From Polaribacter sp. (lineage in GTDB: Bacteria > Bacteroidota > Bacteroidia > Flavobacteriales > Flavobacteriaceae), in contig JAQWOW010000196.1 in the NCBI GenBank assembly GCA_029245665.1, positions 1 through 9,441 of the forward strand: DNA of 9,441 nt. Direction: 5' to 3'. The notes under the pieces were generated by a model. The model had not been told where the DNA came from, did not search any database, and worked only from the letters and a program-made list of their open reading frames with translations. Numbering within the stretch: position 1 is the first letter of the stretch; each line of letters begins with the position of its first letter. Of the stretch, positions 1-6,519 are shown piece after piece. A program made the position numbers and the translations under genes.

Positions 1-40
1 CTCAATGAACGAAACTAACATCGTAATATTTCCGTTAGCG
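1..40 (-). promoter_or_regulatory. Untranslated leader with boxA-like element, gene off the edge
   Basis: The predicted transcript from the promoter at 45-74 contains no start codon followed by a convincing reading frame in these 40 bases. It holds a short inverted repeat CTAAC/GTTAG around 15-38. At the very edge (1-9 on the minus strand) is GTTCATTGA. That element resembles the GTTC(A/T)TTGA boxA-like antitermination sequence seen ahead of 16S rRNA in Bacteroidota. A stable-RNA operon beyond position 1 is therefore a reasonable guess, but it is an inference from a 9-base match. Confidence 0.35.
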
Positions 41-44
41 GATG

Positions 45-74
45 CAAATATACACCCCCTTTTTAATCCCACAA
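45..74 (-). promoter_or_regulatory. Strong Bacteroidota-type promoter reading off the left edge
   Basis: Read on the minus strand this is TTG (74-72), 19 bases, then TATATTTG (52-45), which fits the Bacteroidota consensus TTG-N19-21-TAnnTTTG exactly. It is the only promoter in the window with both boxes at ideal spacing. The DNA upstream (75 to about 220) is extremely A+T-rich, as is typical of strong promoters with an UP-like region. Transcription should start near position 39-40 and run leftwards out of the window. The gene it serves is not visible. Confidence 0.7.
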
Positions 75-394
75 CTATTTTATGAAACTTTTTTGAAATA
101 AATGAAAATTAATTCTTAATTAAATCATTTTTAACAACTTAACAATACAACCTTTTTTAACATCTTTAAAATATCAATCTTTAAAAAAAATACCAACAAA
201 AATTATGCAATAAATAGACCTTATATAATATATGGTAAATGAAAACAATCACATTTAATAATGGAAACTATTCTATTAAAATTACGTAAGATTCCGATCA
301 AAAAGTATAAAAAAATACGAATTGAATGATTTGACTCAAAAAATTCAAATAAAATCACTTTCTTATGGATGAGAACCAGAAGTTTTCAAAAAAA
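75..394. other. Intergenic A+T-rich region without a recognised gene
   Basis: This stretch separates the end of the DUF4294 gene from the leftward promoter. I find no tRNA, no long reading frame and no repeat family. It contains an imperfect A+T-only hairpin at 100-130 (AAATGA..ATTAA / TTAAT..TCATTT) and three TTAAC motifs at 131, 139 and 157 that are not helically phased. A 22-codon frame begins at ATG 261 and encodes a very basic peptide (METILLKLRK...). Its length is within chance for such composition and no TAnnTTTG element precedes it. No convincing terminator for the DUF4294 gene is visible. Confidence 0.6.
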
Positions 395-1132
395 CTATTC
401 TTTTTTTTTCTTGTTTTTTTGTTTCTTTTTAATCTTTTCAAACATCAATTTGTATTGCTCTACATTGACCGACCCTTTTTTTTCTATTATAATTTTTGAA
501 AAATCAAAATTTAACTTTGAAGAGGAAGCTATTAATACACCATCTTGAAATGCTCTTTGTAAAACATCTTCTATAAGGAAATCCTCATTATTTAATTTTG
601 GATGGTATGCTGTTTTTAAAGAAAGTTTAAAAATATTTGCAGTTGTATTGTACCAAAATGCTTTCCAACCACTTCTAAGAAATTTAATATTTTGAAATAC
701 TGTTTTACCTGTTTGACGGTGAATTAACTTAATTAAAATGCGACCTTCTGTTGTTGTCATCTTTTTAATTTGATCTGTAAATTCTCCTTCAATATAATTC
801 TGGACCAACCTTATGTATTTTCTTTTCTTACTTTTAGACTTTATTTTATCTAATCTTAGAATTAATGATTCCAATCTTTTTGACGCTAGCAAAGCAAAAG
901 GGTAGGTTTTTAATACTTTTCTACGGAACCATAGATAATATCGAACATCGTCTTTATTATTAAATTTATGGTTTGGTAGTAGGGAAAATTCATTTAAACT
1001 AATTGTTAAAGTATCTCCTGGTTTTATAAAAACATAGTCATCAATATGAACAGGTATTGAGTCTGTTTCCTCTTTTTGAGAAAAAGAAGCCAAAGAATTT
1101 ACTATTATATATATGTATAGTAATTTTTTCAA
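395..1132 (-). CDS. DUF4294 family secreted protein, function unknown
   Basis: This encodes 245 residues. The N-terminus (MKKLLYIYIIVNSLASFSQ) is a signal peptide with probable cleavage near residue 18, so the protein is predicted to be exported. The family is recognised from the core YYLWFRRKVLKTYPFA (65-80), the RYI-x-LVQ-x-YIEGEF segment (about 104-118), TEGRILIKLIHRQTG (128-142), SGWKAFWYN (154-162) and EDFLIEDVLQRAFQ (183-196), all typical of the Bacteroidota domain DUF4294. The tail is a lysine-rich run (234-244). The start is TTG: a stop lies three codons upstream, and no ATG or GTG occurs early enough to retain the signal peptide. It lies 40 bases after ligA on the same strand and is probably co-transcribed. 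No enzyme motif is recognised and its biochemical role is unknown. Confidence 0.85.
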   Translation of the reverse strand: MKKLLYIYIIVNSLASFSQKEETDSIPVHIDDYVFIKPGDTLTISLNEFSLLPNHKFNNKDDVRYYLWFRRKVLKTYPFALLASKRLESLILRLDKIKSKSKKRKYIRLVQNYIEGEFTDQIKKMTTTEGRILIKLIHRQTGKTVFQNIKFLRSGWKAFWYNTTANIFKLSLKTAYHPKLNNEDFLIEDVLQRAFQDGVLIASSSKLNFDFSKIIIEKKGSVNVEQYKLMFEKIKKKQKNKKKKE

Positions 1133-1172
1133 TTTTTTTTATTGATTATAAATCAAACTCCTCTTTAAATCA

Positions 1173-3170
1173 TTAAGAAATTTTATCTATGAAATCTTGC
1201 TCAGAAATTATTTCTACTCCTAAATCTTGAGCTTTTATAAGCTTCGTGGGGCCCATATTATCTCCCGCTACAATAAAATTTGTTTTTTTAGATATTGATG
1301 AACTTACTTTCCCTCCATTATCCTCTATCGCTTTTTTAAGTTCATTTCTACTTAATTGATAAAATACACCAGAAACTACAACTATTTTTCCTTGTAGTTT
1401 ATCTGTTTGGTTTTCTAAATCTTCTTGAGAAACCTCTAATTGAATTCCGGCTACTTTTAAACGATTGATCAATTGAATATTCCTTAAATCAGAGGAAAAA
1501 TCAATAATACTTTGCGCAATTCTGTCGCCAATTTCATCGACATTAATCAACTCTTCAAAAGATGCTGTCATTAAATTGTCAATAGATTTAAAGTATTTTG
1601 CTAATTTTTTAGCAACCGTTTCTCCTACAAATCGAATTCCCAATGCAAACAATACTTTTTCAAACGGAATTTTCTTTGACTTTTGAATCCCTGTAATCAT
1701 ATTTTCTGCTGATTTTTCAGCCATTCTCTCTAAAGGTAGTATTTGCTCAACTTTTAAATCGTATAAATCTGCATAATTTTGAATCAATCCTTCTTTTCTT
1801 AACAAATCAACAGTTTCTCCACCCAAACCATCTATATCCATCGCTTTTCTACTGATATAATGCTGAATTCTTCCTGTAATTTGAGGAGCACAACCAAACT
1901 CATTAGGACAATAATGTTTAGCATCTCCTTTGGTTCTAATCAATTCTGTCTGACACTCAGGACAATGACTAGCATAAATAGTTGGCTCAGAATTTTCTGG
2001 CCTTTTCATAAAATCTACCTCAATTATTTTTGGAATTATCTCTCCTCCTTTTTCAACAAAAACAGTATCTCCTATTCTAATATTTAATTTTTCTATTTGA
2101 TCTGCATTGTGAAGTGATGCACGTTTTACTACAGTTCCTGCTAATTGAACAGGAGCTAAATTTGCAACAGGTGTAATAGCGCCAGTTCTACCAACTTGAT
2201 ATGTTATTTCCTTCAAAACTGTAGAAACTTGCTCCGCTTTAAATTTATAAGCAATTGCCCAACGTGGAGATTTTGCTGTATACCCCAATTCTTCTTGTTG
2301 TTGTAAATTATTTACTTTTATAACAACACCATCAGTTTCATAGGGTAATTGATGTCTTTTAGAATCCCATTTATTGACAAAATCAAAAACTTGATTTATA
2401 GATTTGACTAAAAGGATCGTTTGGGGGATTTTAAACCCTGTTTTTCTTGCGCTTTCTAAACTCTCAAAATGTGTTTTATACTTTCTTTCTGATGTTACAA
2501 CTTGATACAACAAACAGTCTAAAGGACGCTTAGCTACTTCAGCACTGTCTTGTAACTTTAAACTTCCACTGGCTGTATTTCTTGGGTTTTTATATTCTTC
2601 TTCTCCTTCAGCCAATCGTTGCTTATTCATTTTTTCAAAGCCATCTAGAGGTAAAATAATTTCACCACGTATTTCAAAAGTACTGACAAAATCAGACTTT
2701 AATGATAATGGAATGGATCTAATTGTTTTGATATTAGTTGTTACATCATCTCCTTTAAAACCGTCTCCTCTGGTGACTGCTTTTACAAATTGATTATTTT
2801 CATAAGTAAGATTAATAGAAGCACCATCGAATTTTAACTCACAGGTATATTCAAGATCATCGGTTCCTAACAATTTATGAATACGTTTTTCCCAATCTAA
2901 CAAATCCTCTTTGGAGTAAGAATTACTTAAAGAATACATTCTATTTTTATGAAAAATAGTATTGAAATTCTTAGTTACTTCTCCTCCAACTCTTTGAGTT
3001 GGAGAATTTGAATCGAAAAATTCTGGATTTTCTTGTTCTAATTTTTCTAATTTTTTAAGAAGCATGTCAAAATCAAAATCGGAAATCGTAGCATTATCTA
3101 AAACATAATAATTATGGGTATGCAGATTTAATTCTTCACGGAGTTGTTCTATTTTTTGTTGAATTGTCAT
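1173..3170 (-). CDS. ligA: NAD-dependent DNA ligase LigA
   Basis: This cytoplasmic enzyme seals nicks in duplex DNA using NAD+, joining Okazaki fragments and completing repair. The 665 residues match the family's usual length. In order: an Ia domain (HTHNYYVLDNATISD, 17-31) that binds NMN; the adenylation domain with KFDG at 113-116, Lys113 being the adenylated residue, plus EIRGE (166-170) and DGVVIK (280-285); an OB fold with QVGRTGAITPVA (325-336); a four-cysteine zinc finger (Cys403, 406, 421, 426); helix-hairpin-helix repeats (about 445-575); and a C-terminal BRCT domain (about 590-665). All catalytic residues are present. I chose ATG at 3170. An in-frame TTG directly before it (3173) would add one residue and is less likely. 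The DUF4294 gene follows by 40 bases. Confidence 0.97.
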   Translation of the reverse strand: MTIQQKIEQLREELNLHTHNYYVLDNATISDFDFDMLLKKLEKLEQENPEFFDSNSPTQRVGGEVTKNFNTIFHKNRMYSLSNSYSKEDLLDWEKRIHKLLGTDDLEYTCELKFDGASINLTYENNQFVKAVTRGDGFKGDDVTTNIKTIRSIPLSLKSDFVSTFEIRGEIILPLDGFEKMNKQRLAEGEEEYKNPRNTASGSLKLQDSAEVAKRPLDCLLYQVVTSERKYKTHFESLESARKTGFKIPQTILLVKSINQVFDFVNKWDSKRHQLPYETDGVVIKVNNLQQQEELGYTAKSPRWAIAYKFKAEQVSTVLKEITYQVGRTGAITPVANLAPVQLAGTVVKRASLHNADQIEKLNIRIGDTVFVEKGGEIIPKIIEVDFMKRPENSEPTIYASHCPECQTELIRTKGDAKHYCPNEFGCAPQITGRIQHYISRKAMDIDGLGGETVDLLRKEGLIQNYADLYDLKVEQILPLERMAEKSAENMITGIQKSKKIPFEKVLFALGIRFVGETVAKKLAKYFKSIDNLMTASFEELINVDEIGDRIAQSIIDFSSDLRNIQLINRLKVAGIQLEVSQEDLENQTDKLQGKIVVVSGVFYQLSRNELKKAIEDNGGKVSSSISKKTNFIVAGDNMGPTKLIKAQDLGVEIISEQDFIDKIS

Positions 3171-3220
3171 CAAGCGTATTAAGTTTTCTTTATCAATCTA
3201 TAATTGTATGCGTACAGCTT

Positions 3221-3228
3221 CAAAAATA
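3221..3228 (-). promoter_or_regulatory. Candidate ligA promoter (-7 element)
   Basis: Minus-strand TATTTTTG matches TAnnTTTG. It lies about 50 bases before the ligA ATG, giving a predicted leader of about 45 bases. No TTG or TTTG occurs at the expected -33 distance, so the call rests on the -7 element alone. The rest of the 3174-3420 spacer shows only weak A+T hairpins, one of them at 3337-3360. Confidence 0.45.
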
Positions 3229-3404
3229 ATATAATAAATATAAAATTCATCATAATAATAATTGTATTTGTAAACTAAAAATAACTTTATATATCAAATT
3301 ATATTGGAAGTATTCATTAATATCACAATTGTTTTCTTCATCATTAAAACTTAATGTGAATGGAAAATTACTATTTGAAAAAAACGATGTAGTTTAAGGA
3401 ATAG

Positions 3405-3422
3405 AAAAAAAGGTCTTTTTTT
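3405..3422 (-). terminator. Weak candidate terminator overlapping the gap stop codon
   Basis: The sequence is A7-GGTC-T7, a self-complementary block whose right arm overlaps the TAA stop of gap. On the minus strand it gives A7-GACC-T7, that is, a short A:U stem with the U-run built in. The stem has at most one G:C pair, so it is weak by rho-independent standards. It is the only terminator-like structure at the end of gap. Confidence 0.3.
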
Positions 3423-4863
3423 AGTAATAGGTAAACCTTCTCACTTTTGCGATATATTTTGCCAAACGTATTACTTGATGAGAGTAACCATATTCATTAT
3501 CATACCAGACATATATCACAATTGTTTCTTCAGAAGTTATTGTTGCTTTGCTGTCAAAAATTGAGGGTGCAGTAGAACCAATAATATCAGAGGAGACCAA
3601 CTCATTATCTAAAGAATATTTAATTTGCTCAACCAACTCTCCTTCTAAAGCATATTTTTTTAATATTGAATTTATACGCTCTTTTGAAACTTTTGTTCTT
3701 AACTGTAAATTTAGAATTGCCAGTGAACCATTGGGAACAGGAACTCTAATTGCATTTGATGTCAATTTACCTTTTAAAGCCGGTATGGCTTTTGAAACAG
3801 CAACACCAGCACCAGTTTCTGTAATTACCATATTTAGAGCTGCAGCTCTTCCTCTTCGGTATTTATGATGCATATTATCTACCAAATTTTGGTCATTCGT
3901 ATAGGCGTGAATAGTTTCTATATGGCCTTTAAGAATTCCAAAATTTTCTTCTAGAACTTTTAAAACCGGAGTTATTGCATTTGTTGTACAAGATGCTGCT
4001 GAAAAGATATCTACAGTATCTGGATTGTATTGTTTGTGATTGACTCCATAAACAATATTTGGAACTCCTTTTCCTGGTGCCGTCAATAGAACTTTACTTA
4101 CTCCTTTTGATTTTAAATGTCTACCAAGAGCAACATCATCTTTAAAAGCTCCTGTATTATCAATGATTAAAGCATCTATTATTCCGTATTTTGTATAATC
4201 AATATCTTCAGGATTATTTGCAGAAATCATGTGAACAGTTGTTCCGTTTATGGTTAAAGCCTGACGCTCTTTGTCTGTTTGTACAGTTCCTAAAAAATCT
4301 CCATGAACAGAATCTATACTTAACAAGGAGGCTCTTTTTGCCAAGACAGTTTGATTGATTTCATCACGAGTTACTATTGCTCTTAAACGCAACTGAGAAC
4401 CTTTACCCATCTTAGTCATTAGTTCTCTTGCTAATAAACGACCTATTCTTCCGAATCCATATAAAACAACGTCTTTTGGTTGAATATCTTCTGATTCTGT
4501 TGCTCCTTTTAATTTATTCTTTACAAACTCGACTTTGCTTGCGCATTTTTTCAAACTTAAATGGCATTCATAGGCTAATTTACCAATATCTAATTTAGAG
4601 GAGGGTAAATCTATTTTTTGAATTGCTTTGGCGATATCTAGAGCACCTTGAATAGAAATTGGCTTACTTACAAATTCTTTTGCATAACCAATTAAGTTTA
4701 AAACTTCGCTAGCTCTTTTATCAACTAAAGAATTTCTAAAGAATACCAATTCTATAGATTTGTCATACCACAAATCATTCACAATAGTTATGAATTCTAC
4801 AGCAGCTCTTCTGTTATGAGTTTGAATTAAAATTTCTTCTTCGTAATTTAAAATTATTGACAT
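3421..4863 (-). CDS. gap: Glyceraldehyde-3-phosphate dehydrogenase, long form with N-terminal extension
   Basis: This catalyses the reversible phosphorylating oxidation of glyceraldehyde 3-phosphate in glycolysis/gluconeogenesis in the cytoplasm. The protein has 480 residues against about 335 for classical GAPDH. The extra length is an N-terminal region (1 to about 128), apparently mostly helical, that I cannot match to a named domain. Then come the Rossmann motif YGFGRIGR (135-142), DSVHGDF (184-190), the catalytic SAASCTTN with Cys292 (288-295), His319 in HAYTNDQ, RRGRAAALNM (337-346), the phosphate-binding RVPVPN (373-378) and WYDNEYGYS (453-461). Where NAD-specific enzymes have Asn-Asp after the second strand, this has Thr165-Arg166, so cofactor preference may differ. 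Long forms are common in Flavobacteriia. It is preceded by its own promoter and a palindromic candidate operator, so regulation independent of htrA is likely. Confidence 0.95.
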   Translation of the reverse strand: MSIILNYEEEILIQTHNRRAAVEFITIVNDLWYDKSIELVFFRNSLVDKRASEVLNLIGYAKEFVSKPISIQGALDIAKAIQKIDLPSSKLDIGKLAYECHLSLKKCASKVEFVKNKLKGATESEDIQPKDVVLYGFGRIGRLLARELMTKMGKGSQLRLRAIVTRDEINQTVLAKRASLLSIDSVHGDFLGTVQTDKERQALTINGTTVHMISANNPEDIDYTKYGIIDALIIDNTGAFKDDVALGRHLKSKGVSKVLLTAPGKGVPNIVYGVNHKQYNPDTVDIFSAASCTTNAITPVLKVLEENFGILKGHIETIHAYTNDQNLVDNMHHKYRRGRAAALNMVITETGAGVAVSKAIPALKGKLTSNAIRVPVPNGSLAILNLQLRTKVSKERINSILKKYALEGELVEQIKYSLDNELVSSDIIGSTAPSIFDSKATITSEETIVIYVWYDNEYGYSHQVIRLAKYIAKVRRFTYY

Positions 4864-4889
4864 AATTATTATTTATTTAATTTTTACTA

Positions 4890-4897
4890 CAAAAGTA
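4890..4897 (-). promoter_or_regulatory. gap promoter (-7 element)
   Basis: Minus-strand TACTTTTG is a perfect TAnnTTTG. It lies 26 bases before the gap ATG, predicting a leader of roughly 20-22 bases. No good -33 box is seen at 19-21 bases upstream. That position is instead covered by the palindrome at 4913-4930, which suggests that activity depends on or is blocked by a bound regulator. Confidence 0.6.
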
Positions 4898-4912
4898 TTC
4901 TTTTATTTCAAA

Positions 4913-4942
4913 TACGAAATCGATTTCGTAAAAAATTTCGTA
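4913..4942. promoter_or_regulatory. Candidate operator of gap: 18-bp perfect palindrome plus a third half-site
   Basis: TACGAAATCGATTTCGTA (4913-4930) is a perfect 18-bp palindrome. The half-site ATTTCGTA then recurs at 4935-4942, 12 bases after its first copy (4923-4930). The three half-sites sit just upstream of the gap -7 element, covering where the -33 box would be. This arrangement is typical of a dimeric transcription factor binding cooperatively. The regulator cannot be identified from this window. Confidence 0.6.
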
Positions 4943-4944
4943 AA

Positions 4945-4975
4945 TAAAAAAAATCCTGATTGGTATCAGGATTTT
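4945..4975 (-). terminator. Rho-independent terminator of htrA
   Basis: An 11-bp perfect stem, AAAATCCTGAT (4950-4960) and ATCAGGATTTT (4965-4975), encloses a 4-base loop. On the minus strand it is followed by a T-rich run (TTTTTTTATTTA, including the stem end). It begins 22 bases after the htrA stop. The plus-strand direction also has T residues after the stem, but no gene reads into it from that side. Confidence 0.88.
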
Positions 4976-4996
4976 AAATAAAAACAATATGTCTTT

Positions 4997-6388
4997 CTAT
5001 CTAAAAGCGTAGCGTTCTTTTTCTCCGTTTAAATTTATGACCTCAATATAAATAGGATTCCCATTAACATACGATGCATCTATTGTTTTGGCAGCATCAT
5101 TAGCATTTAAAACTGATTTTTTATTAATCTTCGTAATTATATACCCTTCTTTAACCCCATAATAATCTAAATTTCCATTATTATTTCTAACAATCTTTGC
5201 ACCTCCATCAATATTATATTTCTTCAACTCTTTTTTATTCAAATCTTTCAAGTAGATCTTTAAACTTCTAGAAACATATAAGTTTTTCCTACCTAGTTTA
5301 ACTGTTTTAGTTAGAGACTGACCAGCTCTATCTACAATAACATCTACAAAATCTCCGGGTCTTTTTGCAATTAACTGTCCTCTTAGTTCTGAAAATTTAG
5401 AAATTTTTACATTATTTATTTTTTTAATAACATCATCGGATTTTAATCCCGCTTTTTTTGCACCACCATCATCGCTTACTGAAGCAATTTTCACACCATC
5501 TATATCAGCATCTCTTTGATCTATATTGATACCTAAAATAGCTTCTTGCACAGCACCAAACTCTAATAAGTCATCTATAATTTTTTTAGCAATATTAGAG
5601 GGAACTGCGAATGAATACCCTACAAAAGAGCCTGTTTTTGATGAAATAGCCGTATTGATACCAACCAATTCACCACGAGTATTAACTAATGCCCCTCCAC
5701 TATTCCCTGGATTAACAGCTGCATCAGTTTGAATAAAGGACTCTATGTTTCCGTTACCTTCTAAGTCTCTTCCTTTGGCGCTTACAATACCCGCTGTGAC
5801 TGTTGAAGTAAGATTATAGGGGTTTCCTACAGCTAAAACCCATTCTCCGATTTTAATCGTATCAGAATTTGCAAATGGAATATATGGCAAAGCTATCTTC
5901 GCATCAATTTTTAGCAGTGCAATATCATTTTCTTTGTCAGTACCGACTAATTCAGCTTTGTACTTTTTTCTATTGTTTAAAGTGATTTCAATTTCTGAAG
6001 CTCCAGCAATAACATGGTTATTGGTAACAATATAACCATCTTGAGAAATAACAACTCCGCTTCCTGTACCGACTTGTTCATATTTTTTCTTTCCATTTCC
6101 ATTACCAAAAAAAATATCTATTGGATTTACCTGAGTTCTAACGGATGTATTTTTAACGTGAACAACTGAGTTTACCGTATTTTCTGCAGCAACAGTAAAA
6201 TCTACAGAGCTACTAATTGAATTGGCTTTATTGTGGACTACAGGATTGTAGTTTGTGGTAATCGTTTTTATAGGATGAGAAATTGATCTTTGTGTTACTG
6301 AACCAGTAGTAAATAATAATTTATAACCGCCCAAAGTTAAAGCTCCTCCCAAGAAAGCCATTCCCAATAGTCCCAAAAATTTCTTCAT
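4997..6388 (-). CDS. htrA: HtrA/DegP-type periplasmic serine protease with PDZ domains
   Basis: This envelope protease/chaperone degrades or holds misfolded proteins in the periplasm. It has 463 residues. An N-terminal hydrophobic segment (about 4-26) acts as a signal peptide or membrane anchor, followed by a low-complexity linker (about 30-65). The trypsin-like domain (about 65-275) has an intact triad: His125 in TNNHVI, Asp155 in NDIALLK and Ser230 in GNSGGAL. The first PDZ domain is at about 283-366, and a second, more diverged PDZ-like region at about 376-460. This matches the DegP/DegQ layout (about 450-480 residues). The start is ATG, 21 bases after a TAnnTTTG element. It has its own terminator and is divergent from dapF. 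DegP versus DegQ type cannot be settled from sequence alone. Confidence 0.95.
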   Translation of the reverse strand: MKKFLGLLGMAFLGGALTLGGYKLLFTTGSVTQRSISHPIKTITTNYNPVVHNKANSISSSVDFTVAAENTVNSVVHVKNTSVRTQVNPIDIFFGNGNGKKKYEQVGTGSGVVISQDGYIVTNNHVIAGASEIEITLNNRKKYKAELVGTDKENDIALLKIDAKIALPYIPFANSDTIKIGEWVLAVGNPYNLTSTVTAGIVSAKGRDLEGNGNIESFIQTDAAVNPGNSGGALVNTRGELVGINTAISSKTGSFVGYSFAVPSNIAKKIIDDLLEFGAVQEAILGINIDQRDADIDGVKIASVSDDGGAKKAGLKSDDVIKKINNVKISKFSELRGQLIAKRPGDFVDVIVDRAGQSLTKTVKLGRKNLYVSRSLKIYLKDLNKKELKKYNIDGGAKIVRNNNGNLDYYGVKEGYIITKINKKSVLNANDAAKTIDASYVNGNPIYIEVINLNGEKERYAFR

Positions 6389-6409
6389 AATATTTAACTT
6401 TTATACTAT

Positions 6410-6417
6410 CAAATATA
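6410..6417 (-). promoter_or_regulatory. htrA promoter (-7 element)
   Basis: Minus-strand TATATTTG is a perfect TAnnTTTG, 21 bases before the htrA ATG, giving a predicted leader of about 15-17 bases. There is no TTG at the usual -33 distance. The nearest TTAAC motif of the phased series begins at 6423, just upstream of this element. Confidence 0.6.
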
Positions 6418-6422
6418 CAATT

Positions 6423-6481
6423 TTAACAATCTAAAAAAATTTGTTTAACTTGTTATTAACTCACTTTAACCACTTTTTAAC
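6423..6481. repeat. Helically phased TTAAC motifs between htrA and dapF
   Basis: TTAAC occurs on the plus strand at 6423, 6445, 6456, 6466 and 6477, with spacings of 22, 11, 10 and 11 bases, so all five copies lie on the same face of the helix. They fill the space between the two divergent -7 elements (6410-6417 and 6507-6514). They could be repeated binding sites for a regulator or produce DNA curvature. A further copy at 6394 is out of phase. Confidence 0.5.
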
Positions 6482-6506
6482 AATCGATAATTCTTCATTA
6501 AATACC

Positions 6507-6514
6507 TATATTTG
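6507..6514 (+). promoter_or_regulatory. dapF promoter (-7 element), probably giving a leaderless mRNA
   Basis: TATATTTG is a perfect TAnnTTTG ending only 5 bases before the dapF ATG at 6520. Since Bacteroidota transcripts begin about 4-7 bases after this element, the start of transcription should fall at or within a few bases of the A of the ATG. No convincing -33 box is seen. Confidence 0.6.
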
Positions 6515-6519
6515 TTCCA

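Noticed and set aside
261..329. 22-codon basic micro-ORF (METILLKLRK...) left of the DUF4294 gene
   Set aside because: Too short to distinguish from chance, no TAnnTTTG element before it, no recognisable motif.
381..396. AGTTTT/AAAACT inverted repeat at the DUF4294 stop codon
   Set aside because: Only six pairs, mostly A:T, without a following T-run; insufficient for a terminator call.
1860..2087. 75-codon plus-strand open frame opposite ligA
   Set aside because: It lies wholly antisense to the zinc-finger and OB region of a well-supported ligA and shows no family motif; a shadow frame.
3337..3360. A+T hairpin TTCA-t-CATTAA / TTAATG-TGAA between ligA and gap
   Set aside because: One-base bulge, almost no G:C pairs and no T-run on either strand, so not a credible terminator.
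3548..3868. 106-codon plus-strand open frame opposite gap
   Set aside because: Antisense to the conserved catalytic half of GAPDH, with no promoter element or recognisable domain; a shadow frame.
5526..5732. 68-codon plus-strand open frame opposite htrA
   Set aside because: Antisense to the serine-protease domain including the GNSGG region; a shadow frame.
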